The notes beneath the pieces are model-generated. The model was given only the letters and a program-made list of their open reading frames with translations. It did no database searches and was not told where the DNA came from. Positions 45,462 through 54,776 of a DNA stretch of 64,000 bases are shown here, piece after piece (within the stretch, counting starts at the first letter, position 1; every line of letters starts with the position of its first letter). The DNA is taken from positions 95,602-159,601 of the forward strand of contig CAZJEN010000003.1 of NCBI GenBank assembly GCA_964545045.1. The letters are read 5' to 3'. The DNA comes from SIG307 sp964545045 (lineage in GTDB: Bacteria > Bacillota > Clostridia > Lachnospirales > Lachnospiraceae). The translations under genes and the position numbers were made by a program.

Positions 45462-45555
45462 TTTTATATAAAATCCTATTTTCACTTTCTTCGCATTGAT
45501 GGTTTTCCAATCGCAGGATAATCAAACATCCATCCCCACGCAAAAGGAGGACACC

Positions 45556-46782
45556 ATGAAAAACAAAAACGAAAAACTCACTCGCTGCTACGAATTACTG
45601 CAAAACGTATTACAATCCGCCTTTCAAATCTCTACTATCCTGTTTACTCCTCCCTATACGGATATCAGAAAAATAGACCTTGGTCTCCGTGCTATGGTCT
45701 GGACCGACTACGAAAACGAACAACAAAACCTTTCCTTCGGAGACAGTTCTTCCGGCTACCGTCTGATTCTCGTAAAAAGTAATTTGGGCTTTTACAATAT
45801 TCTCGCCTTATTGGAAAGCGGAGCGCAACCGGACTTTCTCTCCATGGGGCCTTTCCGTGACGAGGAACTTTCCGCCAACTACTTTACCCAGATTTTAAGA
45901 GATTCCCGTATCTCTCCTGCCGAGATACAATCCTTAAAACATATCTATGAGCAAATGCCATATGCTCATCCGGACGCCGTTACAGCAGTGGTAAAACACG
46001 TTCTTTCCGTTCATTATCCGGTATTTGAAACAGTAATCCCGGAACTCATGCAGTATGCGGAGCAAAAACGTGACATAGATATTAATAAAGAACTGTTGGA
46101 TGCTTATACCGTAGAACACGCCAAGGAGTACCGCAATTCCCTGTTTGACTTTCTGACACTTCTGAAAACCGGAGACAGTCCCCGTGCCCAAGAGGCTTTG
46201 CACACTTTTTTGGAAACTGCACGATTTGTACATGATAACTCCATGCGCGAATACCGTTTACTTCTGCACAGCCTCAATAACTATTGCCACACGGAGCTTC
46301 TTACCACCAATATTCACCCGTATCATATCATCAAACAGATGATGTCCACCCGGACAAAGATTGATTCTCTGACTACCATGGCCAGGCTGGAGCAGATGCC
46401 GGGTGAGATTTGTCATAAATACTGTCTGCTGGTAAAAAACTACTCCAAGACAAACTATTCCCGTCTGACAAAAGAGGTCATCAACTATATTCAGTTACAT
46501 TTAGAAGAGGAATTGTCCCTAAACTATTTAGCAGAACAATTCGACAAAAACGCCTCTGCACTGTCCCATTCCTTCAGCAAAGAAACCGGTATCAGTCTGA
46601 CAAAGTTTATCCAGCAGGCAAGAATCCGTGAGGCAATTCGTTTGTTTAATACTACCGATTTTTCGATTTCCGATGTTGCCGTTATGGTAGGTTATCAGGA
46701 CTTTTCCTACTTTTCCAAAATTTTTTCATCGCAAACCGGCATGAGTCCGAGAGAATATAAAAAAAGAGGTGCCGGGAACTAG
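45556..46782 (+). CDS. AraC-family regulator
   Basis: 408 residues from ATG 45556, with AAAGGAGG six bases upstream; earlier in-frame ATGs lack a site. The N-terminal 300 residues are an unrecognised sensor region. The last 100 residues hold the two HTH motifs (LSLNYLAEQFDKNASALSHSF and ISDVAVMVGYQDFSYFSKIF). It is divergent from the GH2 gene and probably controls it together with the GPH symporter. Confidence 0.9.
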   Translation: MKNKNEKLTRCYELLQNVLQSAFQISTILFTPPYTDIRKIDLGLRAMVWTDYENEQQNLSFGDSSSGYRLILVKSNLGFYNILALLESGAQPDFLSMGPFRDEELSANYFTQILRDSRISPAEIQSLKHIYEQMPYAHPDAVTAVVKHVLSVHYPVFETVIPELMQYAEQKRDIDINKELLDAYTVEHAKEYRNSLFDFLTLLKTGDSPRAQEALHTFLETARFVHDNSMREYRLLLHSLNNYCHTELLTTNIHPYHIIKQMMSTRTKIDSLTTMARLEQMPGEICHKYCLLVKNYSKTNYSRLTKEVINYIQLHLEEELSLNYLAEQFDKNASALSHSFSKETGISLTKFIQQARIREAIRLFNTTDFSISDVAVMVGYQDFSYFSKIFSSQTGMSPREYKKRGAGN

Positions 46783-46818
46783 ATACGATTCCGAAAAGCT
46801 TACTTTCTCATATCACAC

Positions 46819-46846
46819 AAGGGGTGCCGCATATGCGACACCCCTT
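46819..46846. terminator. Bidirectional terminator
   Basis: AAGGGGTG and CACCCCTT arms, extended through CGCATATGCG, lie between the convergent AraC and glgP genes. T-runs on both sides are short. Confidence 0.75.
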
Positions 46847-46850
46847 AAGC

Positions 46851-49103
46851 TTATAAATTCCAAATATCCTTATTATATTCTGCAATGGTACGGTCGGAAG
46901 AAAAATATCCGGCCTTTGCAATGTTAACCAACATCTTCTCCGCCCATTCGGTTCTATTCTCATAGTCTGCATAAGCCTGCTCTCTTGCAGTCACATAGCT
47001 GTCAAAATCAGGGAAGGTCATAAACCAGTCCTTATTGATAAGCTCGTTAAAAAGACGCTCCAAACGAACCTTGTCACCAAGTACAGCCAGTTCTTTGCCC
47101 TGAATAAAATCCACAGCCTGCTTAATTGCCTTATTGCGGGAATAATAGTCCTTCGCACAGTAGCTTGCCTTCTTGTAGCGCTCTACAACCGTATCACTCT
47201 CATCCCCGAAGACATAAATATTCTCATCGCCTACAAGACGGTGAATCTCTACATTTGCTCCATCCTCGGTTCCTAAAGTCACCGCGCCGTTTAACATAAA
47301 CTTCATATTACCGGTACCGCTGGCCTCCTTGGATGCAAGTGAAATCTGCTCAGAAATATCACAAGCCGGAATCAGCTTTTCCGCATAGGTCACGTTGTAG
47401 TTTTCTACCATGACCACCTTCAGGTACTTGCTCACTGACCCATCCTTTTCAATCAGTTCCTGCATACAAAGAATCAAATGAATAATATCCTGCGCTATCG
47501 TATAGGCCGGAGCCGCCTTTGCACCGAAAATCACCGTAATCGGCGTGCTCGGCACCTTGCCTGCCTTAATCTCCAGATACTTATGAATCACATACAGCGC
47601 ATTCAGCTGCTGACGTTTATACTCGTGGAGACGTTTTATCTGAATATCAAAAATCGAATTCTCATTGAGAGTAATTCCCTGTTTTGCCAAAAGATGCTGC
47701 TTCAGCTGCTCTTTCTTCCCCTGCTTAATTGCAAGAAGCTTTTCCAATACAGCATTGTCATTCTTGAATGCCAGTAACTTCTCCAATTCTTTCGCATCCT
47801 TCTTCCAACCGTTTCCGATTAAATCCGTAATCAGTCCGGTCAGCTCCGGGTTACAATGCATGAGCCAGCGACGGAAGGTCACACCGTTGGTTTTATTGTT
47901 AAACTTCTCCGGATACAGCTTATAAAAATGATTCAGCTCCTCGTTCTTTAAAATCTCTGTATGCAGCCATGCCACACCGTTTACACTGAATCCGTAATGA
48001 ATGTCAATATGAGCCATATGCACCCGCTCATCCTTATCAATGATATAAACGGACGGGTCCTCAAACTTTCTCCGCACCTTATTATCCAAAATCTCAATAA
48101 TCGGAAGTAACTGCGGAACTACCCTGTTTAACTGCTCTATCTTCCACTTTTCCAAAGCTTCCGCAAGAATGGTATGGTTCGTATAAGCACAAGTCTTACT
48201 TACGATTTCAATTGCCTCATCCATTTCGATTCCCCGTTCTGTTAGCAACCGAATCAACTCCGGAATCACCATCGTCGGATGGGTATCGTTAATCTGAATT
48301 ACCGCATAGTCGTACAAATCATGAAGGCTACTGCCTCTCGCGATACACTCCTCTAAAATCAATTGTGCACCGGCAGATACCATGAAATACTGCTGGTAAA
48401 TTCGGAGCAGTCTTCCGTTCTCGTCGCTGTCGTCCGGGTAAAGGAACAGAGTAAGATTTTTTGCTATTTCCGTCTTATCAAAATCAATACCTTCCCCTAC
48501 AATACTCTCGTCCACACTCTCAATATCAAACAGATGCAGCTTATTTATCACGCTGTCATAGCCGATTACATTGATGTCGTACATTCTTGCCTTCACATCC
48601 AGCCCCTTAAACTTCACCGGATATATCTTATCCGTCTTATTAAGCCAGCTGTTCTCAGTGATCCACACATCCGGTACCGTAGTCTGTGCATTGTTCCGGA
48701 ACACCTGACGGAACAATCCGAAATGATAGTTCAAACCTACGCCGTCCGCATTAAGCCCAAGAGTTGCCGCAGAATCCAAGAAACAAGCTGCCAGTCTGCC
48801 GAGACCGCCGTTTCCCAAAGACGGCTCATTCTCTATTTCCTCTATCTCGCCGATCTCTTTTCCGGCTTCCGCAAGCTGCTCTTTTACCTCCTCGTAAAGT
48901 CCGAGATTAATCAGGTTATTAGACAACAGCTTTCCGATTAAAAACTCTGCAGAAATATAGTACAGCTTCTTCTTTCCCTGTGTCTTATTCTTTTTCGAAG
49001 CCAGTACATTCACTTCCTTCAACAGTGCAATGTAAATTTCCTCATTGGTACACTCGGCAACCGCCTTACCATATTCCTTATATAAGATTTCCTTCAGATT
49101 CAT
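46851..49103 (-). CDS. glgP: Glycogen/maltodextrin phosphorylase
   Basis: 750 residues with AAAAGGAG before the ATG. It is a GT35 enzyme that releases glucose-1-phosphate from alpha-1,4-glucans in the cytoplasm. Motifs are EPSLGNGGLGRLAACF, INDTHPTMVIPELIR, and the PLP-lysine motif EASGTGNMKFMLNGA. The length fits clostridial forms, which lack the longer N-terminal regulatory part of animal enzymes. It has its own transcription unit between two AraC genes. Confidence 0.95.
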   Translation of the reverse strand: MNLKEILYKEYGKAVAECTNEEIYIALLKEVNVLASKKNKTQGKKKLYYISAEFLIGKLLSNNLINLGLYEEVKEQLAEAGKEIGEIEEIENEPSLGNGGLGRLAACFLDSAATLGLNADGVGLNYHFGLFRQVFRNNAQTTVPDVWITENSWLNKTDKIYPVKFKGLDVKARMYDINVIGYDSVINKLHLFDIESVDESIVGEGIDFDKTEIAKNLTLFLYPDDSDENGRLLRIYQQYFMVSAGAQLILEECIARGSSLHDLYDYAVIQINDTHPTMVIPELIRLLTERGIEMDEAIEIVSKTCAYTNHTILAEALEKWKIEQLNRVVPQLLPIIEILDNKVRRKFEDPSVYIIDKDERVHMAHIDIHYGFSVNGVAWLHTEILKNEELNHFYKLYPEKFNNKTNGVTFRRWLMHCNPELTGLITDLIGNGWKKDAKELEKLLAFKNDNAVLEKLLAIKQGKKEQLKQHLLAKQGITLNENSIFDIQIKRLHEYKRQQLNALYVIHKYLEIKAGKVPSTPITVIFGAKAAPAYTIAQDIIHLILCMQELIEKDGSVSKYLKVVMVENYNVTYAEKLIPACDISEQISLASKEASGTGNMKFMLNGAVTLGTEDGANVEIHRLVGDENIYVFGDESDTVVERYKKASYCAKDYYSRNKAIKQAVDFIQGKELAVLGDKVRLERLFNELINKDWFMTFPDFDSYVTAREQAYADYENRTEWAEKMLVNIAKAGYFSSDRTIAEYNKDIWNL

Positions 49104-49250
49104 TGCAACAACTCCTTTTCTTTTACTTATTACGCTATTGCATTCGTTTCATTATGATGCTATTATAACATCATAAAAAGCTTTATTTCTTGCATAAAAA
49201 AGCCTATTTTTTGCACAATACTATCTTTTTCCAATTTTTAGGAGGACGAG

Positions 49251-50129
49251 ATGCAACTTACCAACTACGAACTGTATCACGAAAATAAAAGCCATACTTC
49301 ATCCGAGTTTCCTTACAATACCTACCTTTGCTCCATCCCTCTGGATTTTCTCTCGGTAAAGCTCCATTGGCACGAAGAAGCAGAAATTATCGTAATAAAA
49401 AAAGGAGAAGGTATTGTTTCCGTTGACCTTACTGAATATCATGTACAAACCGGGGATATTATATTCGTAATGTCGGGACAACTTCATTCCATTGCACAAT
49501 TTGAAAACAGCTCTATGGAATATGAAAATATCTTTTTTAAGCCACACCTGCTAAAAGCCTCCGGAAACGACCTTTGCTGGGAGCGCTTTCTCTCGCCGTT
49601 ACTGACCGCTACCGTTTCGGTTCCCGCCGTATTCCGCTCCGGTACTCCGCTCTACCCGACACTTGCCGGACAAATTCAGGAAATTGACACCCTCTGCGAC
49701 AAGAGGCCGACAGGTTATCAGTTAGCAGTGAAGGGGCATCTTTTTCTGATGTTTTATACCCTCTCCTCCGAAGGAATCTCCTCTACTCTTCCCGACCGGA
49801 AGCGACTTGACAAAATTAAGGCCGTCATTTCCTATGTAGAGAAGCATTACGCCCAAACAATCACCATAGAAGAAATGGCGGCCCTTTGCTATTTCAGCAA
49901 GTCCTACTTTATGAAATTTTTCAAAGAAAGCATGGGTATGAGCTTTGTCACCTATTTAAACGACTATCGTCTGGAAGCTGCCGCAAAGCTGCTGCTTGCC
50001 ACCGACGACAATGTTCTTGATATTGCCAATGCCTGCGGCTTTGACAACCTCTCCTACTTCAACCGCAGCTTTAAGAAAAAGTACGGTATTACGCCGGGAA
50101 AGTACTGCACACAAACGACACTCTGTTAA
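49251..50129 (+). CDS. AraC-family regulator with cupin sensor
   Basis: 292 residues with AGGAGG before the ATG. A cupin-like N-terminal half (LHWHEEAEIIVIKKGEG, VQTGDIIFVMSGQLH) is followed by AraC HTH motifs (TIEEMAALCYFSKSYFMKFF, VLDIANACGFDNLSYFNRSFK). It is divergent from glgP, 147 bases apart, and may respond to a sugar. Its stop overlaps the convergent kinase stop by four bases. Confidence 0.9.
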   Translation: MQLTNYELYHENKSHTSSEFPYNTYLCSIPLDFLSVKLHWHEEAEIIVIKKGEGIVSVDLTEYHVQTGDIIFVMSGQLHSIAQFENSSMEYENIFFKPHLLKASGNDLCWERFLSPLLTATVSVPAVFRSGTPLYPTLAGQIQEIDTLCDKRPTGYQLAVKGHLFLMFYTLSSEGISSTLPDRKRLDKIKAVISYVEKHYAQTITIEEMAALCYFSKSYFMKFFKESMGMSFVTYLNDYRLEAAAKLLLATDDNVLDIANACGFDNLSYFNRSFKKKYGITPGKYCTQTTLC

Positions 50130-51772
50130 AAAACTACTTTAATACATGTCCCCTTCCCCGGTTCACTCACAAGGGTCACTTTCCCATTATGATATTGTAC
50201 CGCATGTTTTACAATCGAAAGCCCCAGTCCGGTACCTCCCGTATCTTTCGAATGACTTTTATCCACACGATAAAAACGTTCAAAGATACGAGACTGGTGC
50301 TCTGCGGCAATGCCGATTCCGGTATCTTTTACTGTCATAACCTCATGTTCGGATTCCTTTCCGAATTCTATCTGCACCGTCCCTCCGTCTACATTATAAC
50401 GAATCGCATTATCACAAAGATTATAAACGATTTCATAAATATACCGGCGAACCCCAAAAACAGTCCCGGGCTCACCTTTGATCTCTACCTTAACATTTCG
50501 CTCCGCCGCAGAAGCATTCAGAATTTCAACAACATCTCCTGCAACCTCTCCCAAATCTACAGTCTCCGTTGCAGGTTCGTGGCTTTCATCAAGCTGTGAC
50601 AGGCGTATAATATCATTTATTAAATTGACAAGGCGAGTCGCCTCTTTACGAATATTCCCTACAAATCTTCCTATATCCTCCGGTTTTACAAGTCCGCTTT
50701 CCAAAAGTTCCGCACTCCCGATAACGGATTGAAGCGGTGTTTTCAGTTCATGGGTAACATTGGCAGTGAATTCCCGACGGTTGCGCTCCGCAAAGGCACG
50801 CTCTGTAATGTCAAAGCCAAGAATAACCGCACCTAAAACCTTTCCCTCCGATACAATGGGGCTGATATTGAACTGATACTCGTTTCCGTTTCTCTGCTCA
50901 TTATATTCACTGCGATTTCCCTCCAAGGCATTCCAGATTGCCCTATTCATCCTGCTTGTGCGGTCGATTAACAGAAAATCCCCACCTATTTGCTCGTCTT
51001 TCAAATCGAAAATCTTTCGGGCCGCCGCATTAATGCTCAACACCATTCCATGCTCATCCAACAAAACAAGACCTTCACTCATAGAAGAAACAATTTGCTC
51101 AAACTCATCCGATTTTCGTCGTAAACTTTCCATCTGTGACTTAATCTGTTTATGTTGCTTATGAAGCTTTGTGAGAATCGGGGTTAACTCCTCATATGTA
51201 TTGTTGTCGGCCGGATGTTCCAAATCAAGATGTAGCAAAGGTTCTGTTACTTTTTTTGCCATCCCCTGAGAAAGAACAAGCGCCACCACAGCAGCAATCA
51301 ATATAATTGCTATAATTGCAGGCAACATGCCAAAAATCAACCCTCCGACCGTAAGCTGACTAACCGAGATACGAAGCACATCACCGCTCTCAAGCAGAAC
51401 CGATTCGTAAAAGGTCTTCTTCGTGAGCGTAGACGAATATCTTGCACTGCTTCCTTTTCCTTCCCTGAATGCCTCAACAATCTCTTCCCGTTCAGAATGG
51501 TTTTCCATCTCAAATGCGTTTGCCTCGGTATCATAAAGAACCGCCCCATCGGCATCTACCACGGTAAATCGAAATACAGTGGAATCAAACTTCTCGAAAT
51601 ATTCAACTCCGACCTCATTTACCGTCTCTGCAACAAGAGACAATTCTGCTGTTAATTGTCTTACCTGCGAATCATTAAAATAATCATATAAAAAACTTGT
51701 GGCGATGCCGAGACTTGCAAGGAGTACCACCAAAGCTACCGTAAATATGGCACGAAATATTCTTTTTTTCAT
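50126..51772 (-). CDS. PhoR-type sensor histidine kinase
   Basis: 548 residues. Membrane helices near 7-28 and 150-175 flank an extracytoplasmic sensor. A PAS domain spans about 200-320, ending in GAVILGFDITERAFAERNRREF. The HisKA motif is NVTHELKTPLQS with His near 340. ATPase boxes are YNLCDNAIRYN, DTGIGI and GGTGLGLSIVKHA. The ATG overlaps the regulator stop by four bases, so translation is coupled. The downstream order with the Na/Pi symporter gene upstream points to phosphate sensing, although no pst operon is present here. Confidence 0.88.
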   Translation of the reverse strand: MKKRIFRAIFTVALVVLLASLGIATSFLYDYFNDSQVRQLTAELSLVAETVNEVGVEYFEKFDSTVFRFTVVDADGAVLYDTEANAFEMENHSEREEIVEAFREGKGSSARYSSTLTKKTFYESVLLESGDVLRISVSQLTVGGLIFGMLPAIIAIILIAAVVALVLSQGMAKKVTEPLLHLDLEHPADNNTYEELTPILTKLHKQHKQIKSQMESLRRKSDEFEQIVSSMSEGLVLLDEHGMVLSINAAARKIFDLKDEQIGGDFLLIDRTSRMNRAIWNALEGNRSEYNEQRNGNEYQFNISPIVSEGKVLGAVILGFDITERAFAERNRREFTANVTHELKTPLQSVIGSAELLESGLVKPEDIGRFVGNIRKEATRLVNLINDIIRLSQLDESHEPATETVDLGEVAGDVVEILNASAAERNVKVEIKGEPGTVFGVRRYIYEIVYNLCDNAIRYNVDGGTVQIEFGKESEHEVMTVKDTGIGIAAEHQSRIFERFYRVDKSHSKDTGGTGLGLSIVKHAVQYHNGKVTLVSEPGKGTCIKVVF

Positions 51773-52443
51773 ACTGTATTCTCCAATCTATACCCGACAC
51801 CGATTACGGTTTTAATCTGCCCGCCGGCAACACCGAGCTTTTTCCGAAGCGTCTTTATGTGCATATCCACCGTGCGGGTTTCCCCGATATAATTCGTTCC
51901 CCATATCTCACTCATCAGCTTATCTCTTGAAAACACCCTATCAGGATTTCGCATAAGAAGCTTCAGTATCTCAAACTCTTTATGTGTTAACTCCACCGTT
52001 TCACCGTCAGCAAGCACCTTATGCTCTTTTTCTTTCAAAGTAATGTCTCCGATTATAAACTCATCCGCAGACGCTTCCTTCACCGTACGGCGCAGTACGG
52101 CCTTTACACGTGCAACCATCTCCATCACACCAAACGGTTTTACAAGATAGTCGTCTGCGCCGGAATTAAGACCTCCTATCTTATCCATCTCCGTTCCCTT
52201 AGCAGTCGCCATAATCACCGGAATGTTTTTATATTCCTCTTTAGAACGAAGTTTGTTAAGAACTTCCAAGCCATCCATCTCCGGCATCATAATATCCAAC
52301 ACAATAAGGTCCGGTTTCTCACTTTTTAACGCCTCAAGCATGGAAATCCCGTCCCCGAAGCCACGTGCTTCAAAGCCCGTCTGTTCTAACGTGTATACTT
52401 CAATCTCCCGGATAGTACTGTCATCATCAACACACCAAATCAT
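51769..52443 (-). CDS. OmpR/PhoB-family response regulator
   Basis: 224 residues with AAAGGAG before the ATG. The receiver has an acidic cluster VDDD at 5-8, phospho-acceptor D50 in LIVLDIMMPEMDG, and Lys in YLVKPFG. The C-terminal winged helix has HKEFEILKLLMRNPDRVFSRD and a RTVDMHIKTLRKKLG recognition helix. Its kinase follows directly. A likely target is the repeated TTTACA site upstream of the Na/Pi symporter. Confidence 0.92.
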   Translation of the reverse strand: MIWCVDDDSTIREIEVYTLEQTGFEARGFGDGISMLEALKSEKPDLIVLDIMMPEMDGLEVLNKLRSKEEYKNIPVIMATAKGTEMDKIGGLNSGADDYLVKPFGVMEMVARVKAVLRRTVKEASADEFIIGDITLKEKEHKVLADGETVELTHKEFEILKLLMRNPDRVFSRDKLMSEIWGTNYIGETRTVDMHIKTLRKKLGVAGGQIKTVIGVGYRLENTV

Positions 52444-52543
52444 ACTTCACGCTCCTTTGTGAGTTCTTCAACGGTTTCTTATAAACTATTGTGATTATAA
52501 TATATCTTTTACACAATTGCAATTCGAGTTCCTTAGTAAAGAA

Positions 52544-52572
52544 AAGCGCCGTTTCACACCCAAACGACGCTT
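52544..52572 (-). terminator. Terminator after the Na/Pi symporter gene
   Basis: AAGCGCCGTTT pairs with AAACGACGCTT (one mismatch) around CACACCC, followed by TTTCTTT on the minus strand. Confidence 0.75.
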
Positions 52573-52597
52573 ACTTATCATTGTCTCCTAATACATA

Positions 52598-54346
52598 TTA
52601 TACGAAAGAAAGATACTTCTTGGTATATTCCGTATATTTCTCTCTGTAGAACTCATTATCACTTCTGAGCAGTTTCAAGGATTCATGCAAATTCATGTTC
52701 TGCTCCTTTGCATCCATAACGCATCCCGCAATGTTAGAACAATGGTCGGATACACGTTCCATATTAGTAATCAAATCGCTCCATACAAAGCCTGCTTCAA
52801 TACCGCATTCTCCCATACGTAAGCGATCAATGTGTCTGGAACGAAGCAGTTCTTTCATCCGGTCAATGACCTGTTCCAATGGCTCTACCAGATTCGCCTG
52901 TTCTGCGTTATTTTCAAGAAACGCGCCATACGATAATGCTACAATTTCAAGGGTTGCCGCAGATATCGAATCCATCTCGTTTTTGGCGTTATCCGAAAAG
53001 ACAATTCCCTTTTCTCTCATTTCCTCTACGGACTCAAGAATGTTTACGGCATGGTCGGAAATACGTTCAAAATCCCCGATTGCCTTTAAAAGCATGGAAG
53101 CCGTTGCGCCTTCCGTTTCATTTAACTGTTTGGTACTGATTTTAACAAGGTAACTACCGATCATATCTTCAAAATGATCCGTTTTATCCTCTGCTTCACG
53201 AATTGCCTCCGCCTTTGTTTTGTTATAAACAGTAAGACACTCTACACTGCTTTTCAGTGCCTCAACGGCAACTTTTGCCATATCATAGGTAAGGTTATGC
53301 GCACATTCCAACGCAATTACAGGAGTTGCAAGAAGTCTTTCATCAAGTACCGGAACCTTTTCAACCTGTCCACTGTCCGGAATAAGCTTATATGCAAGCT
53401 TTTCCAGCAATCCCGACATAGGGAGCAAAAGTAAAGTACACATAATATTAAATACAGAATGTGCCGTTGCAATACCCGCGTAGGTTGTAGCATCATCAAG
53501 TAACGCCGGTTCAAATACAACTTTCACAATAGAAAACACGCTAAGGCAAACAACCGTACCGATTACATTAAAGGACAAATGAACAAGTGCCGCTCTTCTC
53601 GCATTTTTTGTCGTACCAACCGAGGAAAGAATTGCGGTAATGCAAGTACCGATATTTTGTCCCATGATAATCGGAATTGCTGCACCGTAGGAAACCGCAC
53701 CGGTTGCCGCTAATGCCTGCAAAATACCCACCGAAGCAGAACTGGACTGAATAATTGCAGTAAGAACAGCGCCTACAAGAACACCTAAAATAGGATTCTT
53801 AAACATTAGGAACAGATCCTGAAATGCCGGAATATCCTTAAGCCCCGAAACCGCCCCTGTCATTGTTTCCATCCCGAACATCAACGTTGCAAAGCCCAAC
53901 AAGACAACACCGATATCCTTCTTCTTATTGCTCTTTGTGAACATAAAGAGTACAATACCGACCAATGCAAGGATAGGGGTAAAAGAAGATGGTTTTAACA
54001 ACTTTAAGAATAAGTTGCTGCCGGAAATACCGCTGAGACTTAAAATCCATGCTGTAACGGTAGTACCGATATTTGCGCCCATAATCACATGAATGGCTTG
54101 TTTTAAGCTCATCAGTTTGGAATTTACAAAGCCGACAACCATAACCGTTGTGGCCGAGGAACTTTGAATAACCGCCGTAACACCTAGGCCGGTAAGTAAC
54201 CCTGCCAATTTACCCGTGGTCAGTTTACCTATCATAATTTCAAGCTTGCTTCCCGCACTTCTTTCCAAAGCATCCCCCATAAGGTTCATTCCGAAAAGAA
54301 ACAAACAAAGACCGCCTATCAGTGTTAATACATCAAAAATGTCCAT
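52598..54346 (-). CDS. Na+/phosphate symporter with PhoU-like C-terminus
   Basis: 582 residues with GCGAGG before the ATG. It has two NptA repeats with the QSSSATT-like motifs TAVIQSSSATTVMVVGF near 58 and TAIIQSSSASVGILQAL near 195, the substrate-binding signature of the family. About nine membrane helices end near residue 330. Two PhoU-like helical domains follow (DRMKELLRSRHIDRLRMGE). It imports phosphate with Na+. Before the tuf element inserted, this gene lay directly downstream of the tuf terminator. Confidence 0.93.
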   Translation of the reverse strand: MDIFDVLTLIGGLCLFLFGMNLMGDALERSAGSKLEIMIGKLTTGKLAGLLTGLGVTAVIQSSSATTVMVVGFVNSKLMSLKQAIHVIMGANIGTTVTAWILSLSGISGSNLFLKLLKPSSFTPILALVGIVLFMFTKSNKKKDIGVVLLGFATLMFGMETMTGAVSGLKDIPAFQDLFLMFKNPILGVLVGAVLTAIIQSSSASVGILQALAATGAVSYGAAIPIIMGQNIGTCITAILSSVGTTKNARRAALVHLSFNVIGTVVCLSVFSIVKVVFEPALLDDATTYAGIATAHSVFNIMCTLLLLPMSGLLEKLAYKLIPDSGQVEKVPVLDERLLATPVIALECAHNLTYDMAKVAVEALKSSVECLTVYNKTKAEAIREAEDKTDHFEDMIGSYLVKISTKQLNETEGATASMLLKAIGDFERISDHAVNILESVEEMREKGIVFSDNAKNEMDSISAATLEIVALSYGAFLENNAEQANLVEPLEQVIDRMKELLRSRHIDRLRMGECGIEAGFVWSDLITNMERVSDHCSNIAGCVMDAKEQNMNLHESLKLLRSDNEFYREKYTEYTKKYLSFV

Positions 54347-54421
54347 CTTTACAACCTCGCATCCTTATGTTTCGTTTATAAACGCTTTTACCAGCATCTT
54401 ACACATAGTTTACAATGCGGC

Positions 54422-54461
54422 TGTAAAATCCGTAATCATATCCATGTAAAATCGATGTAAA
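54422..54461 (-). promoter_or_regulatory. Pho-box-like direct repeats
   Basis: On the minus strand, TTTACA occurs at 54461-54456 and 54450-54445, exactly 11 bases apart. A degenerate copy lies at the third position, and another TTTACA at 54427-54422 is one base off phase. TTTACA-like hexamers with 11-base period are the known PhoP recognition pattern in Firmicutes. The site lies about 80-115 bases upstream of the Na/Pi symporter ATG. Confidence 0.55.
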
Positions 54462-54494
54462 ATTTTTAATTACTTAATTGTGCTTCATAAGTAC

Positions 54495-54533
54495 AAAAAC
54501 CCAGTTAGGAACACAAGGTTCCCACTGGGTTTT
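54495..54533 (-). terminator. Original tuf terminator
   Basis: AAAACCCAGT pairs with ACTGGGTTTT, with an inner AGGAAC/GTTCC stem. On the minus strand it is followed by a T-run. It lies 38 bases after the displaced tuf stop codon, so it was the native terminator of tuf before insertion. Confidence 0.8.
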
Positions 54534-54570
54534 ATTTGCTTTCTAGCTTAGCTCGTTGCTAACGCGCAGA

Positions 54571-54624
54571 TTACTCGATGATGGTTGCAACACGGCCGGA
54601 ACCTACGGTTCTACCACCCTCACG
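54571..54624 (-). pseudogene. Displaced 3' end of tuf (last 17 codons and stop)
   Basis: The minus strand reads REGGRTVGSGRVATIIE and then TAA, the exact C-terminus of EF-Tu, with no start or ribosome site. The same residues end the intact tuf at 63591, but with different synonymous codons beyond the 29-bp core. This is the native chromosomal end cut off from its gene by insertion of the 9-kb element. Confidence 0.95.
54596..54624. repeat. Left attachment core (29-bp direct repeat)
   Basis: The 29 bases from CCGGAACC to CCCTCACG are identical to 63616-63644 and stop matching on both sides. They encode the EF-Tu residues REGGRTVGS. This is the crossover region of the integrase. Confidence 0.93.
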
Positions 54625-54656
54625 CTACATGAATAGCGTTTTACGACGTATTTTCT

Positions 54657-54706
54657 ATGCCTTGTATCGCTGAAATGCACTGTTTTACGTTTACAATACA
54701 AGGCAT
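54657..54706 (-). other. Inverted repeat downstream of the immunity gene
   Basis: ATGCCTTGTAT and ATACAAGGCAT are perfect 11-base arms around a 28-base loop, between the element end and the immunity stop. It could end the toxin-immunity transcript or be an integrase-region structure; the T-run is poor. Confidence 0.5.
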
Positions 54707-54726
54707 ATTTTCATTATCGTCGATTC

Positions 54727-54746
54727 TTGGCACCGATTTGGCACCG
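54727..54746 (+). repeat. Integrase arm-type repeats, left end
   Basis: Two copies of TTGGCACCG with an 11-base period lie about 100 bases inside the left core. The same repeat is found inside the right core in the same orientation. Such arm repeats bind the N-terminal domain of tyrosine integrases. Confidence 0.6.
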
Positions 54747-54776
54747 CAAAAACCAACTCTCTACTAAAAAAGCATC

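Noticed and set aside
54571..54624. A second tuf gene copy
   Set aside because: Only the last 18 codons are present, ending exactly at the 29-bp repeat, so it is the displaced tail of one gene.
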